Positions 43,290 to 52,351 of a stretch of DNA of 64,000 nt are shown here, piece by piece. The stretch comes from Verrucomicrobiota bacterium. GTDB taxonomy: Bacteria; Verrucomicrobiota; Verrucomicrobiia; Opitutales; Opitutaceae. Below the pieces are notes generated by a model, which was not told the origin of the DNA, did not search any database, and worked only from the letters and a program-made list of their open reading frames with translations. The first letter of the stretch is position 1. Each line of letters begins with the position of its first letter. The position numbers and the translations under genes were made by a program. The stretch is from positions 1 through 64,000 of the forward strand of contig JAEWKR010000021.1 of NCBI GenBank assembly GCA_023457715.1, written 5' to 3'.

Positions 43290-45533
43290 GTGAGCGCCGG
43301 ACCGATGTTGACGCGCCGTCTCTACTATTCCGTCAAGCCGTTCCTGCCCTGGCGGGTCCGGATCGCCCTGCGCCGGATCACCGCGCAGCGCACCCGCGCG
43401 TCGTGCCGGGAAACCTGGCCGGTGGACGAGCATGCCTCCACGCCGCCCGCCGGCTGGCCGGGCTGGCCCGAGGGCAAGCAGTTCGCCTTCGTGATGACGC
43501 ACGACGTCGAACGCACGGGCGGCCTGGAAAAATGCCGCCAGCTGATGGCGCTCGACCAGGAACTCGGGATCCGCTCCTCGTTCAACTTCATTCCGGAGGG
43601 TGACTACCGGGTCCCCGCCGCCCTGCGCGAGGACCTGACCGCCGCCGGCTTCGAAGTGGGCGTCCATGACCTGGAGCACGACGGGAAGCTTTTCCACTCG
43701 CGCCGCAGCTTCGAGCGCAAGGCGGAGCGCATCAACGGGTACCTGCGCGACTGGCAGGCCACGGGGTTTCGGCCCGGCTTCATGCTGCGCAACCTGGACT
43801 GGCTGCACGACCTCGACATCAGCTACGACTCATCGACCTTCGACACCGACCCGTTCGAACTCCAGGCGGACGGCATGCGCACGATCTTCCCGTTCTGGGT
43901 GGAATCGCCGGGCCAGGCCCGCGCCGCCACCACCGGCCGGGCGATCGCGCGCACCCGCGGCGGGTATTGGGAATTGCCCTACACGCTGCCGCAGGATTCC
44001 ACGCTCTTCCTCGTGCTGCGGGAATCCTCGCCCGACATCTGGCTGCGCAAGCTCGACTGGGTGGCGAGCCACGGCGGCATGGCGATGGTCAACGTCCACC
44101 CCGACTACATGGGGTTTGACGCCCGTTGCCGCCATGATGAATATCCGGTGCAGCACTACCGGGACCTGATCCGTCATCTCCAGACCCGCTACGCGGGCCG
44201 GTACTGGAACGCCACGCCCAGGCAGGTGACGGCTTGGTGCCGGCAATCCCACCCTCCTTCCTCGTCCAGCTCCATGACCGTGTCGGAATCTCCTCGCCAG
44301 CCCACCCAGACGGTCAGCCCCCCGCCCCAGCTTCGCGGCCGGAAGGCCGCGGTGCTCCTGTACTCCCAGTATCCTTCGGATCCGCGGCCGCGCCGCGCCG
44401 CGACCGCCATGGTGGAGGCGGGCATGTCCGTCGACCTCCTCTGCCTCGGGTCGTCCCGTGCCGACGTGCCGCAGACGGAGAACGTGAACGGCGTCCAGGT
44501 CACCCGGGTCAACCTGCAGCACCGCCGCGACTCGAAGCTGAGCTACCTCTGGCAGTACGGGCGGTTTCTGCTCGCTTGTTTCTGGTTCCTGACGCGGAAC
44601 GGCCTGCGGAAGCGCTACGACATCGTGCATGTGCACAACATGCCGGACTTTCTCGTCTTCGCGGCGCTGGTCCCGAAGCTGCGGGGCGCCCGCCTTGTCC
44701 TCGATCTCCACGATCCGATGCCGGAGCTGATGATGAGCATCTACGGGCTGGCCGCCCAGGACGGGAAGGTGCGGCTCCTCCGCTGGCTGGAACGGCGCAG
44801 CATCGCGTTTGCCCACCTGGTCCTGACGCCGAACAAGAGCTTCAAGGACCTCTTCGTCTCGCGCAGCTGCGCGGAGGCGAAGCTGCAGATCGTGATGAAT
44901 TCTCCCGAGGAGAAGATCTTCGACCCCGATCGCTTCCCCGCGGACGCCGCCGTCGACACCGGTGCGTTTCGGGTGATGCATCACGGCTCGATCCTGCACC
45001 GCCATGGGGTCGACCTGCTGGTCGCCGCCATCGCGCAGGCCCGGCCGGAGATCCCCGGCCTGCGGCTCGACATCTACGGCTTTCGCGAGCCGTTTCTGGA
45101 TGTCGTCCTCGAGACCGCGCGCCAGCTCAAGGTCGACGACATCGTCCACTACCACGGACCGAAGAACCAGGCCGAGATCGCGCTCGCGATTCGTGAATGC
45201 GACGTGGGCGTGGTGCCGAACCGGCAGACCCCCTTCACCGAGATCAATTTCCCGACGCGCCTTTTCGAGTACCTGTCGATGCACCGTCCCGTGATCGCGC
45301 CCGCCACCCGGGGAATCCAGGACTACTTCGGGCCGGACCAGCTGCTCACCTTCCGGGCCGAGCAGGTGGACGATCTTGCCCGCCAGCTGATCTGGGTGCA
45401 CCGCCACCGCAGCGAGGCCGACGAGATCGTGCGCCGCGGGGTCGCCGTTTACCGCCATCATCTCTGGCGCAACGAAAAGTCCCATTTCCTCAACCTCCTT
45501 TCCCGGCTCGAGCCCGTCGAGCGCCGGAGCTGA
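43290..45533 (+). CDS. Polysaccharide deacetylase-like and GT4 glycosyltransferase fusion
   Basis: One open frame of 747 residues with two domains. Residues 1-325 are a NodB-like deacetylase: FAFVMTHDVERTGGLEKC, GFEVGVHDLEHDGKLF and YDSSTFDTDPFE carry the expected metal-site pattern. Residues 345-747 are a GT-B glycosyltransferase with YDIVHVHNMPDFLVF, LVLDLHDPMPELMMS and the nucleotide-binding region EINFPTRLFEYLSMHRPVIA. A Ser-rich linker (SHPPSSSSS) joins them, with an internal ATG at 44274 but no stop. The protein may couple N-deacetylation with sugar transfer. The start is a GTG at 43290, or the ATG at 43305. Confidence 0.82.
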   Translation: MSAGPMLTRRLYYSVKPFLPWRVRIALRRITAQRTRASCRETWPVDEHASTPPAGWPGWPEGKQFAFVMTHDVERTGGLEKCRQLMALDQELGIRSSFNFIPEGDYRVPAALREDLTAAGFEVGVHDLEHDGKLFHSRRSFERKAERINGYLRDWQATGFRPGFMLRNLDWLHDLDISYDSSTFDTDPFELQADGMRTIFPFWVESPGQARAATTGRAIARTRGGYWELPYTLPQDSTLFLVLRESSPDIWLRKLDWVASHGGMAMVNVHPDYMGFDARCRHDEYPVQHYRDLIRHLQTRYAGRYWNATPRQVTAWCRQSHPPSSSSSMTVSESPRQPTQTVSPPPQLRGRKAAVLLYSQYPSDPRPRRAATAMVEAGMSVDLLCLGSSRADVPQTENVNGVQVTRVNLQHRRDSKLSYLWQYGRFLLACFWFLTRNGLRKRYDIVHVHNMPDFLVFAALVPKLRGARLVLDLHDPMPELMMSIYGLAAQDGKVRLLRWLERRSIAFAHLVLTPNKSFKDLFVSRSCAEAKLQIVMNSPEEKIFDPDRFPADAAVDTGAFRVMHHGSILHRHGVDLLVAAIAQARPEIPGLRLDIYGFREPFLDVVLETARQLKVDDIVHYHGPKNQAEIALAIRECDVGVVPNRQTPFTEINFPTRLFEYLSMHRPVIAPATRGIQDYFGPDQLLTFRAEQVDDLARQLIWVHRHRSEADEIVRRGVAVYRHHLWRNEKSHFLNLLSRLEPVERRS

Positions 45534-45564
45534 TCCTCCCACTTTGCCCACCGACGCTCCGCCC

Positions 45565-46365
45565 ATGTCACTCCTCCCTGCCACGCATCTGCTGCGTTCC
45601 GGACTGCAACGTTCCGGCTACTTCTCGACCCCCTCGACGCCGGAAGCGACCGTGCGCTCGTTCGTGGACAAGCTGCGTCCGTACACCACCGACAAGAAGC
45701 TCATCCGCATCGGGGCGGGCGCCGACGGCGGCTACCTGGTGCCGGACGATCTCACGGGCATCGAGTATTGCTTCTCCCCGGGGGTCAACCGCACCGCCAC
45801 CTTCGAGGAGGATATCCTCCGGCGCGGAATCAAATCCTACCTCGCCGACGCTTCCGTCGACGGGCCGCCGGCATCGCTGCGCGACTACGTCTTCGACAAG
45901 AAGTTTCTGGGCAGCTACAACGACGAGACCTACATGACGCTCACCAGCTGGATGGAGCGTTACCTGCCCGCCCACCGGGGCGATCTCCTCCTGCAGATGG
46001 ACATCGAGGGCGGTGAATACCCCGTCCTGATCGAGAGCCCGCGCGAAACCCTGCGTCGCTTTCGCATCATCCTGATCGAGTTTCACCACCTGGAGCAGCT
46101 GCTCAACCGGGCGATGTTCCCGTTGCTCGCCGAGGCGTTTCACAAGCTGCTGCTCGATTTCACGCTCGTGCACCTGCATCCGAACAACGCCGGTGGGGTG
46201 AACCGGCTCGGGTCGGTGCTGCTGCCGAACATGCTCGAGATGACCTTCCTCCGCAACGATCGCATCGCCGAACGCAAGCCGTCGGTCTCGTTCCCCCACC
46301 CGCTCGATCAGCGCAATCTGTCGACCCAGGATGACCTCGTCCTGCCCGACTGCTGGTACCGCTGA
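45565..46365 (+). CDS. FkbM-like methyltransferase
   Basis: A 266-residue protein with a FkbM-type pattern. The motif IRIGAGADGGYLVPDDLTG replaces the glycine-rich SAM loop of classical enzymes, LLQMDIEGGEYPVL is the typical FkbM acidic motif, and LIEFHHLEQL closes the core. Enzymes of this type methylate hydroxyl groups of sugars or related metabolites. In an EPS locus it probably O-methylates a sugar. The ATG at 45565 is chosen because the upstream extension lacks homology. Confidence 0.75.
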   Translation: MSLLPATHLLRSGLQRSGYFSTPSTPEATVRSFVDKLRPYTTDKKLIRIGAGADGGYLVPDDLTGIEYCFSPGVNRTATFEEDILRRGIKSYLADASVDGPPASLRDYVFDKKFLGSYNDETYMTLTSWMERYLPAHRGDLLLQMDIEGGEYPVLIESPRETLRRFRIILIEFHHLEQLLNRAMFPLLAEAFHKLLLDFTLVHLHPNNAGGVNRLGSVLLPNMLEMTFLRNDRIAERKPSVSFPHPLDQRNLSTQDDLVLPDCWYR

Positions 46366-46386
46366 CCCGCCGTTTTTCCACGCTTC

Positions 46387-47691
46387 ATGAATATCAGCAT
46401 ATTTGGTCTCGGCTATGTCGGCTGCGTTGCCTCGGGATGCCTGGCCCAGCTCGGCCACCGCGTCATCGGAGTCGACCCCCAGCAGAGCAAGGTCGACTTC
46501 ATCAACCAGGGGCAGCCGACGATCATCGAGGAAGGCATCGCCGAAATCATGGCCGAACAGCATCGGGCCGGCCGGATCCGGGCCACCCGGTCCGCCGCCG
46601 AAGCCGTCCCGGCGACCGACGTCTCCTTCATCTGCGTCGGCACCCCGCCGACCCCCAACGGTCACCTGGATCTTTCCGCCATCATGAAGGTGGCCGCCGA
46701 GATCGGCGCGGCCCTGAAGGCCAAGCAGGGCCGGCACGTCCTCGCCGTCCGTTCCACGGTGCTGCCGGGCACCCGCGAGAAAGTCCAGGCGGTGGTGGCG
46801 GAACATTCGGGCCTCACGCCGGGGGTGGACTTCGCCATCGTTTCCAATCCCGAATTCCTCCGCGAAGGCACGTCGGTGAAGGATTTCTTCAAGCCGCCGT
46901 ACACGCTGCTCGGGGCCGACTGCGACTGGGCGGCGGACGTGATGCGCGAGCTCTACCGGGGGATCGATGCCCCGATCATCATCACCAAGCCGCGCGTGGC
47001 CGAGCTGATGAAGTACGTCTGCAATTCCTTCCACGCGCTGAAGATCGTCTTCGCCAACGAAGTGGGGAACATCTGCAAGAAGCTGGAGATCGATTCGCAC
47101 GAGCTGATGGAGGTGTTCTGCCAGGACACCAAGCTCAACATCTCCAAGGCGTATCTGAAACCTGGATTCGCCTACGGCGGCTCCTGCCTCCCGAAGGACC
47201 TGAAGGCCCTGCGCACCATCGCCCACGACAACTACCTCCAGACGCCGGTGCTGGAGGCGATCGAACGCAGCAACGAGTTCCAGAAGGAAATTGTGTTCAA
47301 GCGCATCCTGGAACACCGCGTGCAGAACGTCGGTTTCATCGGCCTGGCCTTCAAGGCCGGCACCGACGACCTGCGGGAGAGTCCGATCGTCGACGTCCTC
47401 GAGCGGCTGCTCGGCAAGGGTCTGAACATCCGGATCTACGATCCGCACGTCCACATCTCGCAGCTGACCGGGGCGAACAAGGAGTACATCCTGCAGAAGA
47501 TCCCGTTCATCAGCCGCTTCATCACCAACGATCTGAACGCCGTCGTCACGGGTTCGGACCTGATCGTGGTGGTGAACCCGGAGGCCGGCCTGGCCGAGGC
47601 TCTCGCGGCCGCCCCGCAGCGGAAGCCGGTCTATGAGCTTTCCCGCGTCCTGAAGCAGGCCGGCAAGGAATGCGAGGGCATCGCCTGGTGA
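46387..47691 (+). CDS. Nucleotide-sugar 6-dehydrogenase (AlgD/UDP-glucose dehydrogenase family)
   Basis: A 434-residue NAD-dependent four-electron dehydrogenase that oxidises a nucleotide sugar to the uronate. It has the Rossmann motif FGLGYVGCVASGCLAQLGH, the EFLREGTSVKDFFKPP motif, the catalytic Cys267 in GFAYGGSCLPKDLKALR, and the C-terminal GLAFKAGTDDLRESP. The EFLREGTSVKDF wording is closer to GDP-mannose dehydrogenase (AlgD) than to UDP-glucose dehydrogenase, but the substrate is not settled. It could supply the uronate for the Wlb-type route. The next gene starts inside its stop codon (GTGA). Confidence 0.88.
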   Translation: MNISIFGLGYVGCVASGCLAQLGHRVIGVDPQQSKVDFINQGQPTIIEEGIAEIMAEQHRAGRIRATRSAAEAVPATDVSFICVGTPPTPNGHLDLSAIMKVAAEIGAALKAKQGRHVLAVRSTVLPGTREKVQAVVAEHSGLTPGVDFAIVSNPEFLREGTSVKDFFKPPYTLLGADCDWAADVMRELYRGIDAPIIITKPRVAELMKYVCNSFHALKIVFANEVGNICKKLEIDSHELMEVFCQDTKLNISKAYLKPGFAYGGSCLPKDLKALRTIAHDNYLQTPVLEAIERSNEFQKEIVFKRILEHRVQNVGFIGLAFKAGTDDLRESPIVDVLERLLGKGLNIRIYDPHVHISQLTGANKEYILQKIPFISRFITNDLNAVVTGSDLIVVVNPEAGLAEALAAAPQRKPVYELSRVLKQAGKECEGIAW

Positions 47692-48731
47692 GGTCGCGGC
47701 CCAGCATACGCCTCGCGTTCAGCGGCTTTCCCGGCGCCTTCAATCCCACGCAGATCCGCCGGCTGCTCGAGCAGCGCTTTGACGTCACCGTCGATCCGCA
47801 GCAGCCCGACTACGTCATCTTCTCCGTCTTCTCCGCCGACTTCCTGCGCTACGAATCGGCCATCCGGATCTTCTTCACGGGGGAGAACGTGCGGCCGGAC
47901 TTCAACCTGTGCGACTACGCCTTCGGCTACGACTGGCTCGACTTCGGCGACCGGTACCACCGCTGCCCCAACTACCAGCTGTACGATCAATTCCGGGACC
48001 TCTGCACGCGCCGGCGGTCCGATCCCGCCCGGGTGCCGGTGGAGCGGCGGTTCTGCAATTTCATCTACACGAACGCGAGCGGGCATCCGTTTCGCGACGA
48101 GTTCTTTCACCGGCTCTCCGCCTATCGCCGGGTGGATTCCGCCGGTGCCCACCTGCGCAACACCGCCGATGAAATCGGGGCGGCGTACGCCGGCGACTGG
48201 TCGGCGCCGAAGGTGCGCTACCAGACCGGCTTCAAATTTTCGTTCGCCTTCGAGAATTCCAGCACGCCCGGTTACACCACCGAAAAAATCGTCCACGCGC
48301 TGGCCGCCGACACGATTCCGATCTACTGGGGCAACCCCGACGTCGGGCGCGAGTTCAACCCGCGCCGGTTCGTGAACTGCCACGACTTCGCCTCGCCTGC
48401 CGAGATCGTGGCCCGGATCGCGGCGATCGACCAGGACGACGCGGTGTACCGGCAGATGCTCGCCGAGCCGTTCTTTCCCCGCGACTGCGTGCCGGAATCG
48501 CTGCAGGACGACGCGATCCTCGACCAGTTCGAACGCATTTTCAGCCAGCCCAAGGAAAAGGCCCGCCGACGCAACGCGCATGCCTGGGGCCGGCGCTATG
48601 AGGAGGAGTATGCCCGCGGAACGACGGCCAGCGCCTTCCTGGCGGGCCGTAATCCGTTCTCCCTGGCGGGACGGGCCGCGTTTCGCGGCTGGAGGGCCGC
48701 CCAAACGGTGCTCGGAGGCGGCTCCCGATGA
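47688..48731 (+). CDS. GT10 fucosyltransferase-like enzyme
   Basis: A 347-residue GT10-family (alpha-1,3/4-fucosyltransferase) enzyme. The hallmark KFSFAFENSSTPGYTTEKI lies near 181-200, followed by PIYWGNPDV. It would transfer fucose or a related deoxysugar from a GDP donor to the repeat unit. Translation starts at a GTG that overlaps the previous stop. Its stop overlaps the flippase start in an ATGA junction. The last 60 residues, with RRYEEEYARGTTASAF, look like a membrane-associating basic tail. Confidence 0.87.
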   Translation: MRSRPSIRLAFSGFPGAFNPTQIRRLLEQRFDVTVDPQQPDYVIFSVFSADFLRYESAIRIFFTGENVRPDFNLCDYAFGYDWLDFGDRYHRCPNYQLYDQFRDLCTRRRSDPARVPVERRFCNFIYTNASGHPFRDEFFHRLSAYRRVDSAGAHLRNTADEIGAAYAGDWSAPKVRYQTGFKFSFAFENSSTPGYTTEKIVHALAADTIPIYWGNPDVGREFNPRRFVNCHDFASPAEIVARIAAIDQDDAVYRQMLAEPFFPRDCVPESLQDDAILDQFERIFSQPKEKARRRNAHAWGRRYEEEYARGTTASAFLAGRNPFSLAGRAAFRGWRAAQTVLGGGSR

Positions 48732-50275
48732 CGGCGCCGACGATGGTACCACCTCGGCCCCCGGCAAAGCCCGCCGCCACGCCGGCTCCGGCCGGCCTTT
48801 ATCGCGGGATCGTGCACTCCACCGCGCTCCTGGGCGCCGCGCGCGTCGGCACGGTCTTTTTCAATTTCGCGCGCGACAAGGCCCTCGCCCTCGCGCTTGG
48901 CCCCGTCGGTGTCGGCGTCTTCGGCCTGTTCGAGATCCTGATCGCCACGGTCGTGTCCACCTCTTCGCTGGGGGTGAACGTCAGCGGCGTGCGGGAGATT
49001 GCCCATGCCAGTGGCAAGTCCGACGCCGCCCGGCTGGCCCATGCGGTCGCGTCGCTGCGCCGCCTCGTCCTCTGGCTCGGCGTCCTCGGGTCGCTGGCGC
49101 TCGTCGCGTTTGCCGAACCGATCGGCCGGTTCACCTTTGGCCGGGACGGCTACACGACCGCGGTGCAGATCTGCGGGATCGCGGTGTTTTTCACCAGCGT
49201 GCAGTGCGGCCACCGCGCGATCCTCCAGGGGTTGAACCGCATCCGGAGCCTCGCGAAAGTGGTGGTCGGAGTCGCGCTCGCGGACACCGTCATCCTGGTG
49301 ACCGCCGTGGTGGTTTGGGGACGTGACGCGATCGCCCCCGGGTTCGCGGCCAGCGCCGCCGCCGGCGCGGCCATCTACTGGTGGGTCTCCCGCTCGGCCG
49401 CCCCCGCCGGCCCGCGGATCGAATGGAGCGTGTTCCGGCCGCACGCGCGGGCGCTGATCACGCTGGGGGTCAGCCTGGCGGCGGCGTTGTTCCTCTCCAC
49501 CTACGTCACGTATCTCACCCGCACGCTGATCAACCGCGACCTCGGGCTCGCCGAGGCGGGTTTGTACCTCGCGGCCTTCACCGTCGCGGGTAAGTCGGTG
49601 GGGTTCCTGCTGGATTCGATGCGGGCGGACCTCTACCCGCGCCTCTCCGCCGCGGCGGATGACAACGTGAAGCTCAATCAACTGGTCAACGGCCAGACCG
49701 AGATCTGCCTGTTGCTCACGATCCCAGGCATCGTCCTGGTGATCGCGCTGGCGCCCTACCTTCTGCAGTTGTTCTACAGTGCGGAGTTCGCATCCGCTGC
49801 TCCCCTGCTCGGCTTGTTTTCCCTCGGATCCCTGGCACGGGTGCTCTCCACCCCGCTGGGGTATGTGCGTCTGGCGAAAGGACGCAGCGTCCTGTACTTC
49901 AGCACCGAGGCGGTTTTCGCCGGGCTGCAGCTCGTGCTCGCGTATCTCTTTCTCCGGTTCTGGGGGCTCACGGGCGTGGTGGTGGCCTACACCGTCCATG
50001 CCGCGCTGCAGACGTGGTTCCTCGCGCACACCGCGTCGCGGCTCACGGGCTTCCGCTGGTCACGCGATTGCCTGCGTCTCGTCCTGATCCTGGTTCCCGT
50101 CGCCGTCGTCACGTTTGGCGCCAGCCTGGCGTGCGGCGCCGTGATCACGGCGCTCCTGGGCTCCGGACTGGCCGCGGCGCTCGGCACGTTCAATCTCCGG
50201 GAACTCGCCGGCCGCCTGGGCCCCGAGCACCGCATTTCCCGCCTGGCGGCCCGCCTGCGCCTGGTCCGTTCCTAG
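48728..50275 (+). CDS. Polysaccharide flippase (Wzx-like)
   Basis: A 515-residue inner-membrane protein with about 12-14 hydrophobic spans, of the MOP/Wzx type. It flips the lipid-linked repeat unit across the inner membrane. The first spans (LLGAARVGTVFFNFARDKALALALG) and the domain with EIAHASGKSDAARL-type loops are typical. The overlapping start and the position between glycosyltransferases fit a Wzx/Wzy-dependent assembly route. Confidence 0.9.
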   Translation: MTAPTMVPPRPPAKPAATPAPAGLYRGIVHSTALLGAARVGTVFFNFARDKALALALGPVGVGVFGLFEILIATVVSTSSLGVNVSGVREIAHASGKSDAARLAHAVASLRRLVLWLGVLGSLALVAFAEPIGRFTFGRDGYTTAVQICGIAVFFTSVQCGHRAILQGLNRIRSLAKVVVGVALADTVILVTAVVVWGRDAIAPGFAASAAAGAAIYWWVSRSAAPAGPRIEWSVFRPHARALITLGVSLAAALFLSTYVTYLTRTLINRDLGLAEAGLYLAAFTVAGKSVGFLLDSMRADLYPRLSAAADDNVKLNQLVNGQTEICLLLTIPGIVLVIALAPYLLQLFYSAEFASAAPLLGLFSLGSLARVLSTPLGYVRLAKGRSVLYFSTEAVFAGLQLVLAYLFLRFWGLTGVVVAYTVHAALQTWFLAHTASRLTGFRWSRDCLRLVLILVPVAVVTFGASLACGAVITALLGSGLAAALGTFNLRELAGRLGPEHRISRLAARLRLVRS

Positions 50276-50294
50276 TCCTCCCGCTTCCGCTGCA

Positions 50295-51407
50295 ATGTCC
50301 GCCCTCTCCTCCACTTCAAGCCGCCGCCGCTGGCAGCCACTCCGTTCGCTCAGTCAGGCGGCGCGCGCGTACCTCCGCGTCCGCCAGGATCCGCGCCCGA
50401 AGGTCGCCTATGTGGGGGGCTGGCTCGGCAAGGACAACCTGGGCGACGAATTGCTCTACGACGCGATGGGCGCGTTGTGTCCGCACGTTCAGTTTGTGCA
50501 CTTTGCCGGCGGCCGCGTGGCGCGCAGCTTCCTCCGCACCTTGCCTGGCATCCGCGCTGGCGTGCTCGGCGGCGGCACCCTGATCGCCCAAAAACGCCAG
50601 TGGCTGGAAACCGCCCTGGAATTCACCGCCAGCGGTCGCGAGCTCGTCGTTTTCGGCAGCGGGGTCGAGGAGTCCGAATTCTGGGCCGGCGACACGACGG
50701 TGGCCGATTGGAAGCCCCTGTTATCGCGCTGCCGCACCCTCGGCGTCCGCGGCCCGCTTTCGGTGCAGCTGCTCGAGGCCGCCGGTCTCAAGCACGCCAC
50801 GGTCGTGGGCGATCCGGTGCTCGCGCTCGCCAGCCGGACCATCGAGCCGAACCCGCGCCCCCGGACGCTGGGCCTGAACCTGGGGGTGTCGGACGGAAAA
50901 CTCTGGGGCGATGAAGCCCGCGTGGGACGCGAGATGGAGCAGCTCGCCGCGCGTGCCAAGGCCGCCGGCTGGGCGGTCGAATGGTTCGTCATCTGGCCCA
51001 AGGACCTCGAGTTGACCCGGAAGGTGGCGGCCGCCAGCGGCACGGCCGACTGCATTCACGTCGTCTGTCGCGACTATCGCGACTTCATGCGCCGGGTCGC
51101 CCCGCTTACCGCCTTTGTCGGGATGAAGCTGCACGCCACCGCCCTGGCCACGTGCGCGCTCACGCCGTCGGTCATGCTGGAGTACCGCCCGAAATGCCGG
51201 GACTACATGCAGTCGATCGACCAGGACGCCGCGACCTTCCGGACGGACCAGTTCACCGCCGACGGCGTCTGGGAACTCGTCGACCGTTGGGGCGCCAGCC
51301 GCCCTGCCGTGGTCGACACTCTGGCTCGTGGCGTCTGGCGCGCCCAGGATCGGCAGCGCGCCGCCGCCGCGGCGACGCCTCATCTCAACGCCTCGAAGGG
51401 CAACTGA
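50295..51407 (+). CDS. Polysaccharide pyruvyltransferase (CsaB/WcaK-like)
   Basis: A 370-residue pyruvyltransferase-like protein. Family motifs are YVGGWLGKDNLGDELLYDAM at the N-terminus, GVLGGGTLI near 100, and FVGMKLHATALATCALTP with the conserved His in the C-terminal half. Such enzymes add a ketal pyruvate from phosphoenolpyruvate to a sugar, which gives the EPS a negative charge. It follows the flippase by 19 bases. Confidence 0.88.
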   Translation: MSALSSTSSRRRWQPLRSLSQAARAYLRVRQDPRPKVAYVGGWLGKDNLGDELLYDAMGALCPHVQFVHFAGGRVARSFLRTLPGIRAGVLGGGTLIAQKRQWLETALEFTASGRELVVFGSGVEESEFWAGDTTVADWKPLLSRCRTLGVRGPLSVQLLEAAGLKHATVVGDPVLALASRTIEPNPRPRTLGLNLGVSDGKLWGDEARVGREMEQLAARAKAAGWAVEWFVIWPKDLELTRKVAAASGTADCIHVVCRDYRDFMRRVAPLTAFVGMKLHATALATCALTPSVMLEYRPKCRDYMQSIDQDAATFRTDQFTADGVWELVDRWGASRPAVVDTLARGVWRAQDRQRAAAAATPHLNASKGN

Positions 51408-51409
51408 CC

Positions 51410-52351
51410 ATGGCCGCTCCGACCCTTTCAGCGATTGTTCCGACCTACAATCGGCGGCACTACGTCGTCGACGCCCTGGAGAGTATTCGCGCCCAGACCC
51501 ATCCCGTCGACGAGATCATTGTCGTGGACGACGGTTCCACCGACGGTACCGCGGAACTGCTGGCCGGCCGGTACGGCGGTACGATCCGCTACATCCGCCA
51601 GGCGAACGCCGGCGCGGCGGCGGCGCGGAACCGCGGTTTGCGTGAAGCACGGGGCGACCTCATCGTGTTTCTGGATTCCGACGACCTCTGGGCGCCGGAA
51701 AAGACGGCATTGCAACTGGAGTTCCTCCGCCGGCATCCGGAGCTCGACGCCGTTTTCGGCGACATGTCGAACTTCTCAGGCCAGCCTGAGTTCGGCACGC
51801 CCGAGATTAAACACGCCGGACTGCACGAGTACCTCGTCGCCCACGGTTCGGACCTCACGGAGCTCTTCGAGTGGCTGATCGTCGAGAACGTCATCCCCAC
51901 CCCAACCGTGATGATCCGTCGTGCGGCGGCGGAGAAGGTCGGCTTCTTCGTGGAGTCCCTGACTGTGGCGGAGGATTTCGAATACTGGCTCCGCGCCGCG
52001 GCGGTGTGCCGGTGGGGTTTCCTCAATCGCGTCCTCATCGCCCGCCGGCGCCACGAAGGCAACCTGGTGGCCAATTGGGACCGCCTCAATCTCGGCCTGA
52101 TCCAGGTGCTCACCACCACGGCTTCCCGGCTGGCGGCAGACCGGCCGCGCGCCCGTGAGCTGATCAACCGCAAGCTCGACGCGTTGCACTACGATCTGGG
52201 CTCGGCCTACCTGAAGCGGCGACATTTTCAACTGGCGCACCGCCACCTTGCCCAGTCGGGCCCCGGCTCCGGCCGCCCCCTGACGTGGCGGGCCAAGTAC
52301 ACCGCGGCATCCGCGCTGCGCTGGTGGCCCCAACGCCAACGCTCGTCATGA
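51410..52351 (+). CDS. GT2-family glycosyltransferase
   Basis: A 313-residue GT-A fold enzyme. It has SAIVPTYNRRHYVVDALESI, the nucleotide-binding VDDGSTDGT, AAARNRGLREARGDLIVFLDSDD with the DxD-type metal site, and the acceptor region VAEDFEYWLRAA. It adds one sugar to the growing lipid-linked repeat unit in the cytoplasm. It starts 2 bases after the pyruvyltransferase stop. Its own stop overlaps the next start (ATGA). Confidence 0.92.
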   Translation: MAAPTLSAIVPTYNRRHYVVDALESIRAQTHPVDEIIVVDDGSTDGTAELLAGRYGGTIRYIRQANAGAAAARNRGLREARGDLIVFLDSDDLWAPEKTALQLEFLRRHPELDAVFGDMSNFSGQPEFGTPEIKHAGLHEYLVAHGSDLTELFEWLIVENVIPTPTVMIRRAAAEKVGFFVESLTVAEDFEYWLRAAAVCRWGFLNRVLIARRRHEGNLVANWDRLNLGLIQVLTTTASRLAADRPRARELINRKLDALHYDLGSAYLKRRHFQLAHRHLAQSGPGSGRPLTWRAKYTAASALRWWPQRQRSS

